From Burkholderia sp. Bp9143 (GTDB lineage: Bacteria; Pseudomonadota; Gammaproteobacteria; Burkholderiales; Burkholderiaceae): a stretch of 64,000 nt of DNA. Positions 17,989 through 27,490 of this stretch are shown here, one piece after another. The stretch covers positions 62,001 through 126,000 of the forward strand of contig NZ_QTPO01000018.1 of NCBI RefSeq assembly GCF_003853645.1, read 5' to 3'. The notes beneath the pieces were generated by a model. The model saw only the letters and a list, made by a program, of their open reading frames with translations. It made no database searches and was not told the DNA's origin. Numbering within the stretch: position 1 is the first letter of the stretch; the number at the start of each line of letters is the position of its first letter. The translations under genes were made by a program, and so were the position numbers.

Positions 17989-18645
17989 ATGCCGATCATC
18001 GAAAGCCGTCTCGACCCGCGCGACGCGATCCACGACACCACGCTGAACGCGGGCGAACCGTGGCTGCACGACCTGAAGCGCGGGCAAGTCTTCCGCATCC
18101 TCGACCTGGAGGGCAACCAGGCCGTCGATACGTTGTTCTACCGGTCCGACGACACCGAGGAGCGTTACAGCGCGCAGGACACGATTCGCGCGCAGCGCAA
18201 CCTGTACCTGAGCGCGGGCAGCGTGCTGCTGTCGAGCCGGGGCAACCCGATGGTGACGATCGTCGCGGACACCTGCGGCCGTCACGACACGCTCGGCGGC
18301 GCTTGCGCTGCCGAGAGCAACACCGTGCGCTATGCGCTCGACAAGCGCTACATGCACAACTGCCGCGACAGCTTCCTCAACGCGATCGCGCACTGCACGT
18401 GCGGCGCGGGCGCGCGGCTTGGCAAGCGCGACCTCGTCGGCAACGTCAACTTCTTCATGAACGTGCCCGTCACGCCACTCGGCGGGCTGACTTTCGAGGA
18501 CGGCATTTCCGCGCCCGGCAAGTACGTCGAGATGCGTGCGGAGATGGACGTCACGGTGCTGATCTCGAACTGCCCGCAACTCAACAATCCGTGCAACGGC
18601 TACAACCCGACGCCCGTGCGCCTCACGGTTTGGGAGGCTGAATGA
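17989..18645 (+). CDS. urea-carboxylase-associated protein 2 (DUF1989), carboxyguanidine deiminase subunit
   Basis: A 218-residue DUF1989 paralogue of the preceding gene, sharing [32 protein letters not shown] and [12 protein letters not shown]. Cys/His-rich segments ([33 protein letters not shown]) are typical of this family and are probable metal ligands. The ATG at 17989 has AAGGAG at 17976-17981, which overlaps the stop of subunit 1, so the pair is tightly coupled. It should act with its neighbour between the carboxylase and allophanate hydrolase steps. Confidence 0.88.
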   Translation: MPIIESRLDPRDAIHDTTLNAGEPWLHDLKRGQVFRILDLEGNQAVDTLFYRSDDTEERYSAQDTIRAQRNLYLSAGSVLLSSRGNPMVTIVADTCGRHDTLGGACAAESNTVRYALDKRYMHNCRDSFLNAIAHCTCGAGARLGKRDLVGNVNFFMNVPVTPLGGLTFEDGISAPGKYVEMRAEMDVTVLISNCPQLNNPCNGYNPTPVRLTVWEAE

Positions 18646-18676
18646 ACTACCCCCACGCTCACTATTGTTCGCTGCC

Positions 18677-18705
18677 CCCCAAGGGGGCGGTTGCCTCCCT
18701 TGGGG
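18677..18705. repeat. intergenic inverted repeat CCCCAAGGG/CCCTTGGGG
   Basis: Perfect 9-bp arms at 18677-18685 and 18697-18705 are separated by 11 nt, in the 79-nt gap between DUF1989 subunit 2 and the carboxylase. Each arm is itself nearly palindromic, so alternative folds are possible. The sequence resembles dispersed GC-rich intergenic elements common in Burkholderiales. It may attenuate or stabilise the mRNA upstream of the carboxylase, whose GGGAGG site begins 10 nt after the second arm. Confidence 0.6.
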
Positions 18706-18724
18706 CGGCCCGGCGGGAGGCAAC

Positions 18725-21700
18725 ATGAGATTCGCCAAGGTCCTCGTCGCGAACCGCGGCGAAATCGCGTGCCGCGTGATCCGCACGCTGAAGCGGCTCG
18801 GGATTGCGTCGGTCGCGATCTACTCGGACGCCGACCGCGATGTGCGTCATGTGACGCTCGCCGACGAAGCCGTGCGGGTCGGTCCCGCGCCGGCGGCGGA
18901 CAGCTATCTGAACATCGACGCGATCCTCGCCGCCGCACGTGAAACGGGCGCGCAAGCCGTGCATCCGGGCTACGGCTTCCTGTCCGAGCATGCCGGTTTC
19001 GCGGATGCATGCGAAGCCGTGGGCCTGCGCTTCATCGGGCCGCGCGGCGATCAGATGCGCGCGTTCGGGCTCAAGCACACCGCGCGCGAACTCGCCGCTG
19101 CGCAGGGCGTTGCGCTGCTGCCGGGCACGGGCCTGCTCGACGATGCGCGGACGGCACTCGCCGAAGCCAATGCGATCGGTTATCCGGTGATGCTGAAAAG
19201 CACCGCGGGCGGCGGCGGGATCGGCATGTCCTTGTGCCGCGACGCCGCGCAGCTCGAAGCCGCGTTCGAATCGGTCGTGCGGCTCGGCAACGCGAACTTC
19301 GCGCATGCGGGCGTCTATCTCGAGAAGTTCGTCGAACATGCGCGGCACATCGAAGTGCAGATCTTCGGCGACGGCCGCGGCGATGCGATCGCGCTCGGCG
19401 AACGCGATTGCTCGGTGCAACGGCGCAACCAGAAGGTGATCGAGGAAACGCCCGCACCGGGTCTGACCGATGAAGAGCGCGACGCGCTGCACGCGAGCGC
19501 GGTGCGGCTCGCCCGCGCGGTCGGCTACGCGTCGGCCGGCACGGTCGAATTCGTGTTCGACGCGAACGCGCGGCGATTCTATTTCCTCGAGGTGAATACG
19601 CGCCTGCAGGTCGAGCATTGCGTGACCGAAGCGGTGACGGGCATCGATCTCGTGGAATGGATGATCCTGCAGGCCGAAGGCGACCTGCCGCCGCTCGACA
19701 CGCTCGCCGTCACGCCGCGCGGCGCGAGCATCCAGGTGCGGCTTTACGCGGAGGATCCGCACAAGCAGTTCCTGCCGAGCGCAGGCCTGCTCACGCACGT
19801 CGCGTTTCCGGACAACGTGCGCATCGACGGCTGGATCGACGCGGGCACCGAGATCAGCGCGCACTACGATCCGTTGCTCGCGAAGCTGATCGTGCGCGGC
19901 GATACGCGGCGCGATGCGCTGGATGCATTGCAAGCCGCGCTGGCGCATACCGAACTGTACGGGATCGAGACCAACCTCGACTACCTGCGCGCCGTGGTCG
20001 GCTCGGACACGTTCGCGCGCGGCGCGCCGACGACGGCATTCCTGTCACGCTTCGCGTTCGCACCGCACACGATCGACGTGCTCGACGGCGGCGTGCAGAC
20101 CACCGTGCAGCAGGCCCCCGGGCGCGTCGGCTACTGGAGCGTCGGCGTGCCGCCGTCCGGGCCAATGGACGATCGCGCGTTCGACCTCGCGAACGCGCTG
20201 CTCGGCAACGCGCGCGACGCGGCCGGGCTCGAATTCACGATGGTCGGCGCGACGCTGCGCTTCAACACGGCGACGCTGTTCGTGCTCGGCGGCGCGCCGC
20301 TCGCGGCCACGCTCGACGGCGCGCCCGCGCCGTTCTGGCAGGTGCTGCGCGCACGGCCGGGCACGGTGCTGAAGCTCGGCGGCGTGACGGGTGCGGGCGT
20401 GCGCGCATGCCTGGCCGTGAAAGGCGGGCTGCAGGTGCCCGACTATCTGGGCAGCAAGGCGACCTTCACGCTCGGCCAGTTCGGCGGCCACGCGGGGCGC
20501 GCGCTGCGCAAGGGCGACGTGCTGCATCTGCACGCGGACGCGGGGCGTGGCGACGCGGGCGCGATGCTGGCCACGGCCGACATTCCCGCGCTGACGCATG
20601 CATGGACGCTCGGCGTGTTCGACGGTCCGCACGGCGCGCCGGATTTCTTCACGCCCGACGACATCGCGATGCTCTACGGCACGCAGTGGACGGTCCATTA
20701 CAACTCCAGCCGCACCGGCGTGCGGCTGATCGGCCCGAAGCCGCAATGGGCGCGCGTGGACGGCGGCGAGGCAGGCCTGCATCCGTCGAACATCCACGAC
20801 AACGCGTATGCGATCGGTGCGGTCGATTTCACCGGCGACATGCCGGTGATCCTGGGTCCCGACGGTCCGAGTCTCGGCGGCTTCGTCTGTCCGGTGACAG
20901 TCGTGCGCGACGAGTTGTGGAAGCTCGGGCAGTTGCGCCCGGGCGATACCGTGCGGTTCGTGCGCGCCGGCGTGTCGCCCGCGCATGCCGCCGCGGCGGT
21001 CGTGCCGGCGGCACCTGCCGGCGCGCCGGACGATTGCGTGCTGCATCGCGACCCGTCGGCCGGCGGCGGCATCGGCGTGGTCTACCGGCGCTCGGGCGAT
21101 CGCAACGTGCTGGTCGAATACGGGCAGCTCGTGCTCGACCTCAACCTGCGCTTTCGCGTGCACGCGCTGATGTGCTGGCTCGACGCGCACCGGCTGCCCG
21201 GCATGCTCGACCTGACGCCGGGGATTCGTTCGCTGCAGGTGCAGTTCGACGCGCGGACGTTGCCGCTTGCCACGCTGCTCGCGCATCTGCAGGTGGCCGA
21301 ACGCGAATTGCCGGAAGTTGCCGACATGCGCGTGCCGAACCGCATCGTGCATTTGCCGCTGTCGTGGGACGACCCGTCGACGCGCATCGCGATCGAGCGC
21401 TACATGCAGTCGGTGCGGCCCGATGCGCCGTGGTGCCCGAGCAATATCGAGTTCATCCGGCGCATCAACGGCCTGGCGAGCATCGACGACGTCAAGCGCA
21501 TCGTGTTCGACGCGCGCTATCTGGTGATGGGGCTCGGCGACGTCTACCTCGGCGCGCCGGTCGCGACGCCGATCGATCCGCGGCACCGGCTCGTGACGAC
21601 GAAGTACAACCCCGCGCGCACCTGGACGCCGGAGAACGCGGTCGGCATCGGCGGCGCGTATCTGTGCGTGTACGGGATGGAAGGGCCCGGCGGCTACCAG

Positions 21701-22315
21701 TTCGTCGGCCGTACCGTGCAGATGTGGAACCGCCACCGCACCACGCGCGAATTCGAGGCCGGCAAGCCCTGGCTGCTGCGCTTCTTCGACGAGATCCGTT
21801 TTTACGAAGTCAGCGAGGCCGAGCTGACCGCGCTGCGCGCGGATTTCATCGCGGGCCGCGCTGCGCTGCGGATCGAGGAATCCGTGTTCGATCTCGGTGC
21901 CTACAACCGCTTCCTGCGCGACGAGGCGGATTCGATCGCGACGTTCAAGGCCGCGCAGCAAGCCGCGTTCGATGCGGAGCGCGAGCGATGGCGGGCGGCC
22001 GGGCAGGCGGAATACGTCGGCGAGGCGGAGCAGGGCGACGCGCAGGCGGCGCGGGCAGCGGGCGCGCTCGACGACACGCAGCGGGCGATTGCCGCGGACG
22101 TGTCGGGCAGCGTGTGGAAGGTGCTGGTCGAGGCCGGCGAGCGCGTGACGGAAGGGCAGGTCGTCGCGATCGTCGAGTCGATGAAGATGGAGGTGGCGGT
22201 GACGGCAACGGAAGACGGCACGATCGAGACGATCGATTGCGCGCGGGGCGCGGCGGTGGTGGCCGGCCAGCGGCTGATGGTGATGCGGGCGGGCGCTGCC
22301 GAGGAGGTCGCATGA
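18725..22315 (+). CDS. biotin-dependent urea/guanidine carboxylase
   Basis: A 1196-residue biotin enzyme of full urea-carboxylase length. Domains in order: biotin carboxylase (residues 1-450; FAKVLVANRGEIACRVIR, ATP-grasp KSTAGGGGIGM, EVNTRLQVEHCVTE), KipI/KipA-type carboxyltransferase (about 460-1020; TVQQAPGRVGYWSVGVPPSG) and biotinyl domain with biotin-accepting Lys1154 in VESMKMEV. It consumes ATP and bicarbonate. The riboswitch and both DUF1989 genes indicate guanidine is the true substrate, giving carboxyguanidine, as shown for homologues in other bacteria. Start chosen at 18725 with GGGAGG just upstream. Its stop overlaps the next ATG (ATGA). Confidence 0.92.
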   Translation: MRFAKVLVANRGEIACRVIRTLKRLGIASVAIYSDADRDVRHVTLADEAVRVGPAPAADSYLNIDAILAAARETGAQAVHPGYGFLSEHAGFADACEAVGLRFIGPRGDQMRAFGLKHTARELAAAQGVALLPGTGLLDDARTALAEANAIGYPVMLKSTAGGGGIGMSLCRDAAQLEAAFESVVRLGNANFAHAGVYLEKFVEHARHIEVQIFGDGRGDAIALGERDCSVQRRNQKVIEETPAPGLTDEERDALHASAVRLARAVGYASAGTVEFVFDANARRFYFLEVNTRLQVEHCVTEAVTGIDLVEWMILQAEGDLPPLDTLAVTPRGASIQVRLYAEDPHKQFLPSAGLLTHVAFPDNVRIDGWIDAGTEISAHYDPLLAKLIVRGDTRRDALDALQAALAHTELYGIETNLDYLRAVVGSDTFARGAPTTAFLSRFAFAPHTIDVLDGGVQTTVQQAPGRVGYWSVGVPPSGPMDDRAFDLANALLGNARDAAGLEFTMVGATLRFNTATLFVLGGAPLAATLDGAPAPFWQVLRARPGTVLKLGGVTGAGVRACLAVKGGLQVPDYLGSKATFTLGQFGGHAGRALRKGDVLHLHADAGRGDAGAMLATADIPALTHAWTLGVFDGPHGAPDFFTPDDIAMLYGTQWTVHYNSSRTGVRLIGPKPQWARVDGGEAGLHPSNIHDNAYAIGAVDFTGDMPVILGPDGPSLGGFVCPVTVVRDELWKLGQLRPGDTVRFVRAGVSPAHAAAAVVPAAPAGAPDDCVLHRDPSAGGGIGVVYRRSGDRNVLVEYGQLVLDLNLRFRVHALMCWLDAHRLPGMLDLTPGIRSLQVQFDARTLPLATLLAHLQVAERELPEVADMRVPNRIVHLPLSWDDPSTRIAIERYMQSVRPDAPWCPSNIEFIRRINGLASIDDVKRIVFDARYLVMGLGDVYLGAPVATPIDPRHRLVTTKYNPARTWTPENAVGIGGAYLCVYGMEGPGGYQFVGRTVQMWNRHRTTREFEAGKPWLLRFFDEIRFYEVSEAELTALRADFIAGRAALRIEESVFDLGAYNRFLRDEADSIATFKAAQQAAFDAERERWRAAGQAEYVGEAEQGDAQAARAAGALDDTQRAIAADVSGSVWKVLVEAGERVTEGQVVAIVESMKMEVAVTATEDGTIETIDCARGAAVVAGQRLMVMRAGAAEEVA

Positions 22316-24198
22316 GCACGACGGAACGCTCCATCCTGCCCGGGCTGCGCTCGATTGCCGCGCTGCGCGCGCGCTATGAAGCGGGCGACCTGACGCCGCA
22401 TGCGCTCGTCGATGCGATCGCCGCGCATGTCGGCGCGGGCGACCCGCATCATGCGTGGATCCGGCCACTGACGCGCGCGGAGATGACGCGGTATGCCGAC
22501 GCGCTCGCCGGGCGCGACATCGCGTCGTTGCCGCTCTACGGCGTGCCGTTCGCGATCAAGGACAACATCGACCTCGCCGGCATCCCGACGACGGCGGCCT
22601 GCCCGGCCTATGCGTACACGCCGGCACGCAGCGCGCCCGTCGTCGAGCGGCTGATCGCGGCCGGCGCGATTCCCGTCGGCAAGACCAATCTCGACCAGTT
22701 CGCGACCGGGCTCTCGGGACAGCGCTCGCCTTACGGCGCGTGCCGCAATGCGCTCGATCCGCGCTATGCGTCGGGCGGGTCGAGTTCCGGGTCGGCGGTA
22801 GCGGTCGCGCTCGGCGTCGCGACGTTCTCGCTCGGCACCGACACGGCCGGCTCCGGGCGCGTGCCGGCCGCGTTCCACGGCCTCGTCGGGCTTAAGCCGA
22901 CGCGGGGCGTGCTGAGCACGCTCGGCGTGGTGCCGGCCTGCCGGTCGCTCGATTGCGTGTCGGTGTTCGCGCACTCGCCGGTGGATGCACGGGCGGTGTT
23001 CGACGCCGCGCATGGCGTGACCGACGGCGATCCGTACGGGCGCGCATGGCAGCCGCTGCCGGGCGCGGACGGCCTGCGCGCGCAGCCGGCGCGGACGCTC
23101 GGGCAGTTGAGATTCGGCGCGCCGCGTGCCGATCAGCTCGAATTCTTCGGCGACGAATCGTATCGCGCGGCATGGGGCGCGGCGCTCGAACGCCTGCGTG
23201 CGACCGGCGCGCGGGTCGTCGAGATCGATTTCGGCCCGTTCCTGGCCGCCGCGCGGCTGCTGTACGAAGGCCCGTGGGTGGCCGAGCGGCTCGCCGCGAT
23301 CGGCGCATTCGCCGCGCGGGAACCCGATGCGCTGCATCCGGTGATCCGCGAAATCATCGGCGGTGCGTCGCGCTTCAGCGCGGCCGACGCGTTCGCGGCA
23401 TTCGACCGGCTCGCGGCGCTGCGTGTCGAGGCGGGCCGCGCCTGGGGCGGGCTCGATGCGCTCGTGATGCCGACCTCGGCGACGACCGCGACCGTCGACG
23501 CGCTCGAGGCCGACCCGATCGGCGTCAACTCACGCTTCGGCTACTACACGAATTTCGTCAACCTGCTCGACCTGTCGGCGATCGCCGTGCCTGCCGGCCT
23601 ATGCGAAACCGGGCGCCATGCGGGCTTGCCGTTCGGGATCACGTTCGTCGGCCGCGCGCACGACGATGCGCGGCTGCTGGATCTCGCACGGGCGTGGGCC
23701 GACGGCACCGTCGCCGCGGACGATGCGGCTGTCGGTGACACCGGGTCACCCGCACCGGTCGCACCTGCGCCCGGCGTGTCGTCCGGCGTCGTGCGCGTGG
23801 CCGTCGTCGGCGCGCATCTGCGTGGCGAGCCGTTGAACGGGCAGCTCACGCAGCGGGGCGCACGTTTCGTCGCCGCGACGACGACGGCAGCCGCCTATCG
23901 CCTCTACGCGCTGTCCGCGGCGGCATGCGGCGGCGTCGCCAAGCCGGGCCTCGTGCGCGTGCCGGACGGCGGCGCGCCGATCGCGGTCGAGATCTGGGAG
24001 ATGCCGGTCGACGCCTATGGCAGCTTCGTCGCCGGGATCGCGGCGCCGCTCGGCATCGGCACGCTGACGCTCGCGGACGGCGCGCGGGTGCAGGGTTTCC
24101 TGTGTGAAGGCGCGGCGCTCGACGATGCGCAGGACATCACGCGCTTCGGCGGCTGGCGCGCGTATCGCGCACAGGCCGCCAGCGGCGCATTGCAATGA
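22312..24198 (+). CDS. atzF: allophanate hydrolase
   Basis: A 628-residue amidase-signature enzyme that splits allophanate into ammonia and CO2, the last step of the pathway. Catalytic residues are visible: Lys83 (AIKDNID), the Ser157-159 run in GGSSSGSA and nucleophile Ser181 (TDTAGSGR). After the amidase domain (about 1-460) a linker rich in Ala/Pro/Gly leads to the C-terminal domain (about 480-628), characteristic of full-length AtzF. Translationally coupled to the carboxylase by an ATGA overlap. Confidence 0.93.
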   Translation: MSTTERSILPGLRSIAALRARYEAGDLTPHALVDAIAAHVGAGDPHHAWIRPLTRAEMTRYADALAGRDIASLPLYGVPFAIKDNIDLAGIPTTAACPAYAYTPARSAPVVERLIAAGAIPVGKTNLDQFATGLSGQRSPYGACRNALDPRYASGGSSSGSAVAVALGVATFSLGTDTAGSGRVPAAFHGLVGLKPTRGVLSTLGVVPACRSLDCVSVFAHSPVDARAVFDAAHGVTDGDPYGRAWQPLPGADGLRAQPARTLGQLRFGAPRADQLEFFGDESYRAAWGAALERLRATGARVVEIDFGPFLAAARLLYEGPWVAERLAAIGAFAAREPDALHPVIREIIGGASRFSAADAFAAFDRLAALRVEAGRAWGGLDALVMPTSATTATVDALEADPIGVNSRFGYYTNFVNLLDLSAIAVPAGLCETGRHAGLPFGITFVGRAHDDARLLDLARAWADGTVAADDAAVGDTGSPAPVAPAPGVSSGVVRVAVVGAHLRGEPLNGQLTQRGARFVAATTTAAAYRLYALSAAACGGVAKPGLVRVPDGGAPIAVEIWEMPVDAYGSFVAGIAAPLGIGTLTLADGARVQGFLCEGAALDDAQDITRFGGWRAYRAQAASGALQ

Positions 24199-24262
24199 AC
24201 GCCCGGTCGCGCGTTGCAGCGGCATCCGCGCGACCGGCACCCGAAACGATACGGAGATTCCC

Positions 24263-25237
24263 ATGTCAATGACCCGCAACACGACCGGATGGCTGGCCGT
24301 GCGCCGCGAACTGACGACGCGCGGCAAATGGACGCTCGGCCTCGCGTCCTTCCTGCTGCCGTTCGCCGTCTGGTGCCTGATCAGCTATGTGCCGTTCGTC
24401 TGGCATCCGCAAATGCGCATCACGAATCCGGGGAGCGTCGACTATTTCCAGACCGGCATGCAGATCGACCGCGACGTGTTCGACGACGAGCTCGCGCATG
24501 CACGAGCGACGCACGCGGCCGTGCCCGAAGGCGTGCGCGCGAACCCGGTGTACCTGCCCGCGCCGCACCAGGTGCTGCGCGCGTTCTACACGGCGTTCAC
24601 GACGCCGCCCGCGTCGCGCGACGGCGTGTGGCTGCACGAGAGCCTGTGGCACAGCATCCGGATCATTTTCTGGGGCTTCGTGATCTCGTCCGCGATCGGC
24701 GTGCCGGTCGGCATCGTCTGCGGCACCTTCAGTGCGCTCGCGCGGCTGCAGGAGCCGTTCCTGGAATTCTTCCGCTACCTGCCGGCGCCGGCGTTCGGCG
24801 CGCTGATGGTCGCGATTCTCGGCATCTACGACGCGCCGAAGATCGCGATCATCGTGATCGGCACGCTGTTCCAGCAGGTGCTGATCATCGCGAACACGAC
24901 GCGCAAGCTCGAATACGGGCTGTTCGAGGCCGCGATGACGCTCGGCACGAAGAAGCTGAAGCTGCTCACGCACGTCGTGATTCCCGGCGTGCTGCCGGAC
25001 CTGTATCGCGACCAGCGGATCCTGCTCGGCTGGGCATGGACCTATCTGATCGTCGCCGAGCTCGTCGGCACGAGCTCGGGCATCACGTGGTACATCAGCC
25101 AGCAGGCGCGCTACCAGCATTTCGACAACGTATACGCGGCGATCCTGATGATCGGGATCATCGGCCTCGGCACCGACATCGCGCTCGGACTGCTCGGCCG
25201 CAAGCTGTTTCCGTGGGATCGCACGCTGAAAGCGTGA
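24263..25237 (+). CDS. ABC transporter permease of the guanidine locus (TauC/SsuC-like)
   Basis: A 324-residue inner-membrane permease with a binding-protein-dependent transport domain and EAA-like loop (YGLFEAAMTLGTKKLKLLTHVVIP, about residues 215-240). It is longer than usual TauC/SsuC proteins because about 70 hydrophilic residues separate the first membrane segment from the rest (from MRITNPGS to APHQVLRAF). That extra periplasmic stretch is a trait of this subgroup. Start at 24263 was chosen with ACGGAGA about 6 nt upstream. It pairs with the ATPase downstream and the binding protein at 15304. Confidence 0.88.
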   Translation: MSMTRNTTGWLAVRRELTTRGKWTLGLASFLLPFAVWCLISYVPFVWHPQMRITNPGSVDYFQTGMQIDRDVFDDELAHARATHAAVPEGVRANPVYLPAPHQVLRAFYTAFTTPPASRDGVWLHESLWHSIRIIFWGFVISSAIGVPVGIVCGTFSALARLQEPFLEFFRYLPAPAFGALMVAILGIYDAPKIAIIVIGTLFQQVLIIANTTRKLEYGLFEAAMTLGTKKLKLLTHVVIPGVLPDLYRDQRILLGWAWTYLIVAELVGTSSGITWYISQQARYQHFDNVYAAILMIGIIGLGTDIALGLLGRKLFPWDRTLKA

Positions 25238-25282
25238 CGCCCGTTGACGCGCATCCATCGACCGATTTCCGTAGAGGGCATC

Positions 25283-26191
25283 ATGCAGAATCCGCAAGCC
25301 GTTCCCGATTACCTGATTCAATCCGACGCGGTGCGCGAGCGCTTCGCGCGACTGAAATCCCGCGACGTGATTCTCGACGTGCGCCATGTCGGCAAGCGTT
25401 TCGCGACGCCGCAGGGCGAGTGCGTCGCGCTCGACGACATCAGTTTCCGTACCCACCGGCGCGAGTTCGTGTGCGTGATCGGACCGTCCGGCTGCGGCAA
25501 GTCGACGCTGATTCGCATCCTGGCGGGGCTCGAGGCGCAGACGAGTGGCGAGGTGCTGCTGGACGGCAAGCCCGTGCAGGGGCCGGGCGCCGATCGCGGG
25601 ATGGTGTTCCAGGGCTATACGCTGTTTCCGTGGCTCACCGTGAAGAAGAACGTGATGTTCGGTCTGCGGATGAACGGCAGCAGCAGCGGCGAGGCTGAAC
25701 GCGAGGCGCTGCAATGGCTCGATCTGGTCGGGCTGACGCGTTTTGCCGACGTGTATCCGCATCAGTTGTCGGGCGGCATGAAGCAGCGCGTGGCGATCGC
25801 CCGCGCGCTCGCGAACCGTCCGCGCATCCTGCTGATGGACGAGCCGTTCGGCGCACTCGATGCGCAGACGCGTGCACGGATGCAGACACACCTGCTCGAC
25901 ATCTGGCGCAATATCGACGTGACGATCCTGTTCATCACGCACGATCTCGACGAGGCGATTTTCCTGGCGGACCGGATTCTGGTGCTGAAGGCGAACCCGG
26001 GGGGCGTGCAGGAACTGATCGAGGTGCCGGTGGCGCGGCCGCGGGAATACTCGCAGGTCAATACGCCCGAATTCATTGCGACGAAGGCGCGGCTCGAAGC
26101 GCTGATCCATCCGAAGGAGGCGGCGGCGGACGACGATGGCGTCAAGCCGCACATGATCCGGATGACGGACGTTTCCGACAATGTCGAGTAG
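25283..26191 (+). CDS. ABC transporter ATP-binding protein of the guanidine locus (TauB/SsuB-like)
   Basis: A 302-residue ATPase. Walker A is GPSGCGKST, the Q-loop is [11 protein letters not shown], the signature is LSGGMKQR, Walker B is [12 protein letters not shown], followed by [10 protein letters not shown]- and C-terminal extensions of about 35 residues each exceed the minimal TauB length. The ATG at 25283 is preceded by AGAGGG. It is the last gene of the riboswitch-controlled operon (six genes, 17210-26191). Confidence 0.9.
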   Translation: MQNPQAVPDYLIQSDAVRERFARLKSRDVILDVRHVGKRFATPQGECVALDDISFRTHRREFVCVIGPSGCGKSTLIRILAGLEAQTSGEVLLDGKPVQGPGADRGMVFQGYTLFPWLTVKKNVMFGLRMNGSSSGEAEREALQWLDLVGLTRFADVYPHQLSGGMKQRVAIARALANRPRILLMDEPFGALDAQTRARMQTHLLDIWRNIDVTILFITHDLDEAIFLADRILVLKANPGGVQELIEVPVARPREYSQVNTPEFIATKARLEALIHPKEAAADDDGVKPHMIRMTDVSDNVE

Positions 26192-26922
26192 CGGGGAGCC
26201 AGCCGCGCGGATGTGCCCGCGATCCCGTACCACGGGCGATCAGGACGACTGCATGACGGGATCTCGCCCCCGATCGAGTGCGAATATCCATCGTCAATGA
26301 TTCCGGTTCGGATTTTTTCATAATCGCGCCTGATGGAACGCAGGACAAAATAATGCCGTCTAAAGTGCGGTTAAGTAATGCCGAAGTCCGGCGCGGCTCG
26401 TGAAATTCCTTTTGTTTCGATTTTGCGTGCAATATAAGAATCAATTCACCTATGTGCACATCAAGGTCATGGATTCGGGTCGGAAAGGGCGGCCTTGATA
26501 ACCGTATTGCTGAAACTGGGACATATTTCTTTTGGCCCGCGCCCCGCCGGCCGACGGTGACAACAAATCCATCTCCCCTTGATCGACAAGGCGCCCCGGC
26601 CAGTGCGCGCGTGGCGCATCCGGTCTGAGTCCCGCCCCATCTCCCGAAGGCTTCGCGCCTGAAATGTCGATTTTCCGTTCTTGAAACTGTATGAAATATC
26701 GAGTCAATCAATAATATTGTTTTGGCAAATTTGAATTTCTATAAAAATAAGCGAGAACTGTCATTATTTACAGGTCATTGGATTAACTGCTCGATGTAAA
26801 TTTAAATCGCGGGACAGTTTGAAGTTTCAAGATTTCATGCGAATCGTCATCCACTCGGTGATGGCGAATCGTGTGAAACAGTCCGCGCGCCGGCAACCCC
26901 ATTTACCTGAACGGGAGTTCCT
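26192..26922. other. AT-rich intergenic region upstream of aidA
   Basis: 731 nt without a convincing gene. From about 26290 onward, and especially 26690-26820, AT content rises sharply relative to the rest of the window, typical of a strong, transcription-factor-rich promoter. The frames present on the minus strand show no family resemblance. It holds the lux-box-like dyad at 26758-26773 and a long untranslated leader before aidA. A short CCCGT-ACC-ACGGG hairpin at 26224-26236 may end the guanidine operon. Confidence 0.6.
26758..26773. promoter_or_regulatory. candidate CepR (lux-box-like) site upstream of aidA
   Basis: CTGTCATTATTTACAG is an imperfect 16-bp dyad with perfect CTGT/ACAG ends, the pattern expected of a LuxR-family acyl-homoserine-lactone regulator. 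It is 150 nt before the aidA ATG. Established knowledge: aidA of Burkholderia cenocepacia is strongly activated by CepR. I cannot check the exact match to published cep boxes. Confidence 0.5.
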
Positions 26923-27426
26923 ATGTCACGCGTTACCGATGTGCTCGTCTCGATCGATACCGAAACCATTCTCCAGAAATATCCGAATCCCAGCCGGGAT
27001 CCGAAAACCCCGACGCTGATCGACTGGAAGCACGTGTACATGGTCACGAACCAGGACAACGTCGTTTCCGGGCAGGCGGGCGGCGAACTCGACCTGAGAG
27101 CCCAGGTCGGCGACCTGATCCGATGGCGTGAAACGAGCCTGTCGCTGGGCTTCGAGAAACAGGTGGTCTTCTACGGCTTCATCGCCAACCAGGGCAAGGA
27201 CCTGATCTCGACGCCGACGCCGCGCAAGGCCACGGCATCGGTCCCGATTCCGAATCCGAGCTCGCCGTCGACGCCGACCTGCCAGAAGGTGGACAACTAC
27301 TACTGGTCGTCGGAAACGCTGTCGGAAGGCCGTGTCACCTACCACTTCTACTTCCAGATCATCGATCGCAACTGCCAGTCGCTGGGTTGCTATCAGTGGG
27401 ATCCGTTCATCTCGATCCACAACTGA
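26923..27426 (+). CDS. aidA: AidA/PixA-family inclusion-body protein
   Basis: A 167-residue soluble protein of the AidA/PixA family. Recognisable segments: VTDVLVSIDTETILQKYPNPS at the N-terminus, LIDWKHVYMVTNQDNVVSGQAGGELDL in the middle, and YHFYFQIIDRNCQSLGCYQWDPFISIHN at the C-terminus. No signal peptide. In B. cenocepacia aidA is quorum-sensing regulated and needed for killing of nematodes; PixA-type proteins form cytoplasmic inclusions. Biochemical role unknown. Start is supported by GGGAG 6 nt upstream. A longer AidA-like gene follows after 64 nt. Confidence 0.88.
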   Translation: MSRVTDVLVSIDTETILQKYPNPSRDPKTPTLIDWKHVYMVTNQDNVVSGQAGGELDLRAQVGDLIRWRETSLSLGFEKQVVFYGFIANQGKDLISTPTPRKATASVPIPNPSSPSTPTCQKVDNYYWSSETLSEGRVTYHFYFQIIDRNCQSLGCYQWDPFISIHN

Positions 27427-27490
27427 TCTCGGCAGGCGGGCGGCCGCGCGGCGGGCGCCCGCGTCATTGTCCTGTTCCGGAGGAAGTGCC

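Noticed and set aside
19618-22310. Apparent 1526-residue frame in which allophanate hydrolase looks fused to a long N-terminal region
   Set aside because: The N-terminal part is an out-of-frame reading of the carboxylase gene. The true hydrolase starts at the ATGA overlap at 22312 and has normal family length.
26142-26711. Minus-strand frames (189 and 85 codons) upstream of aidA
   Set aside because: No recognisable family, no ribosome-binding site noticed, and they lie in an AT-rich promoter-like region. Treated as non-coding.
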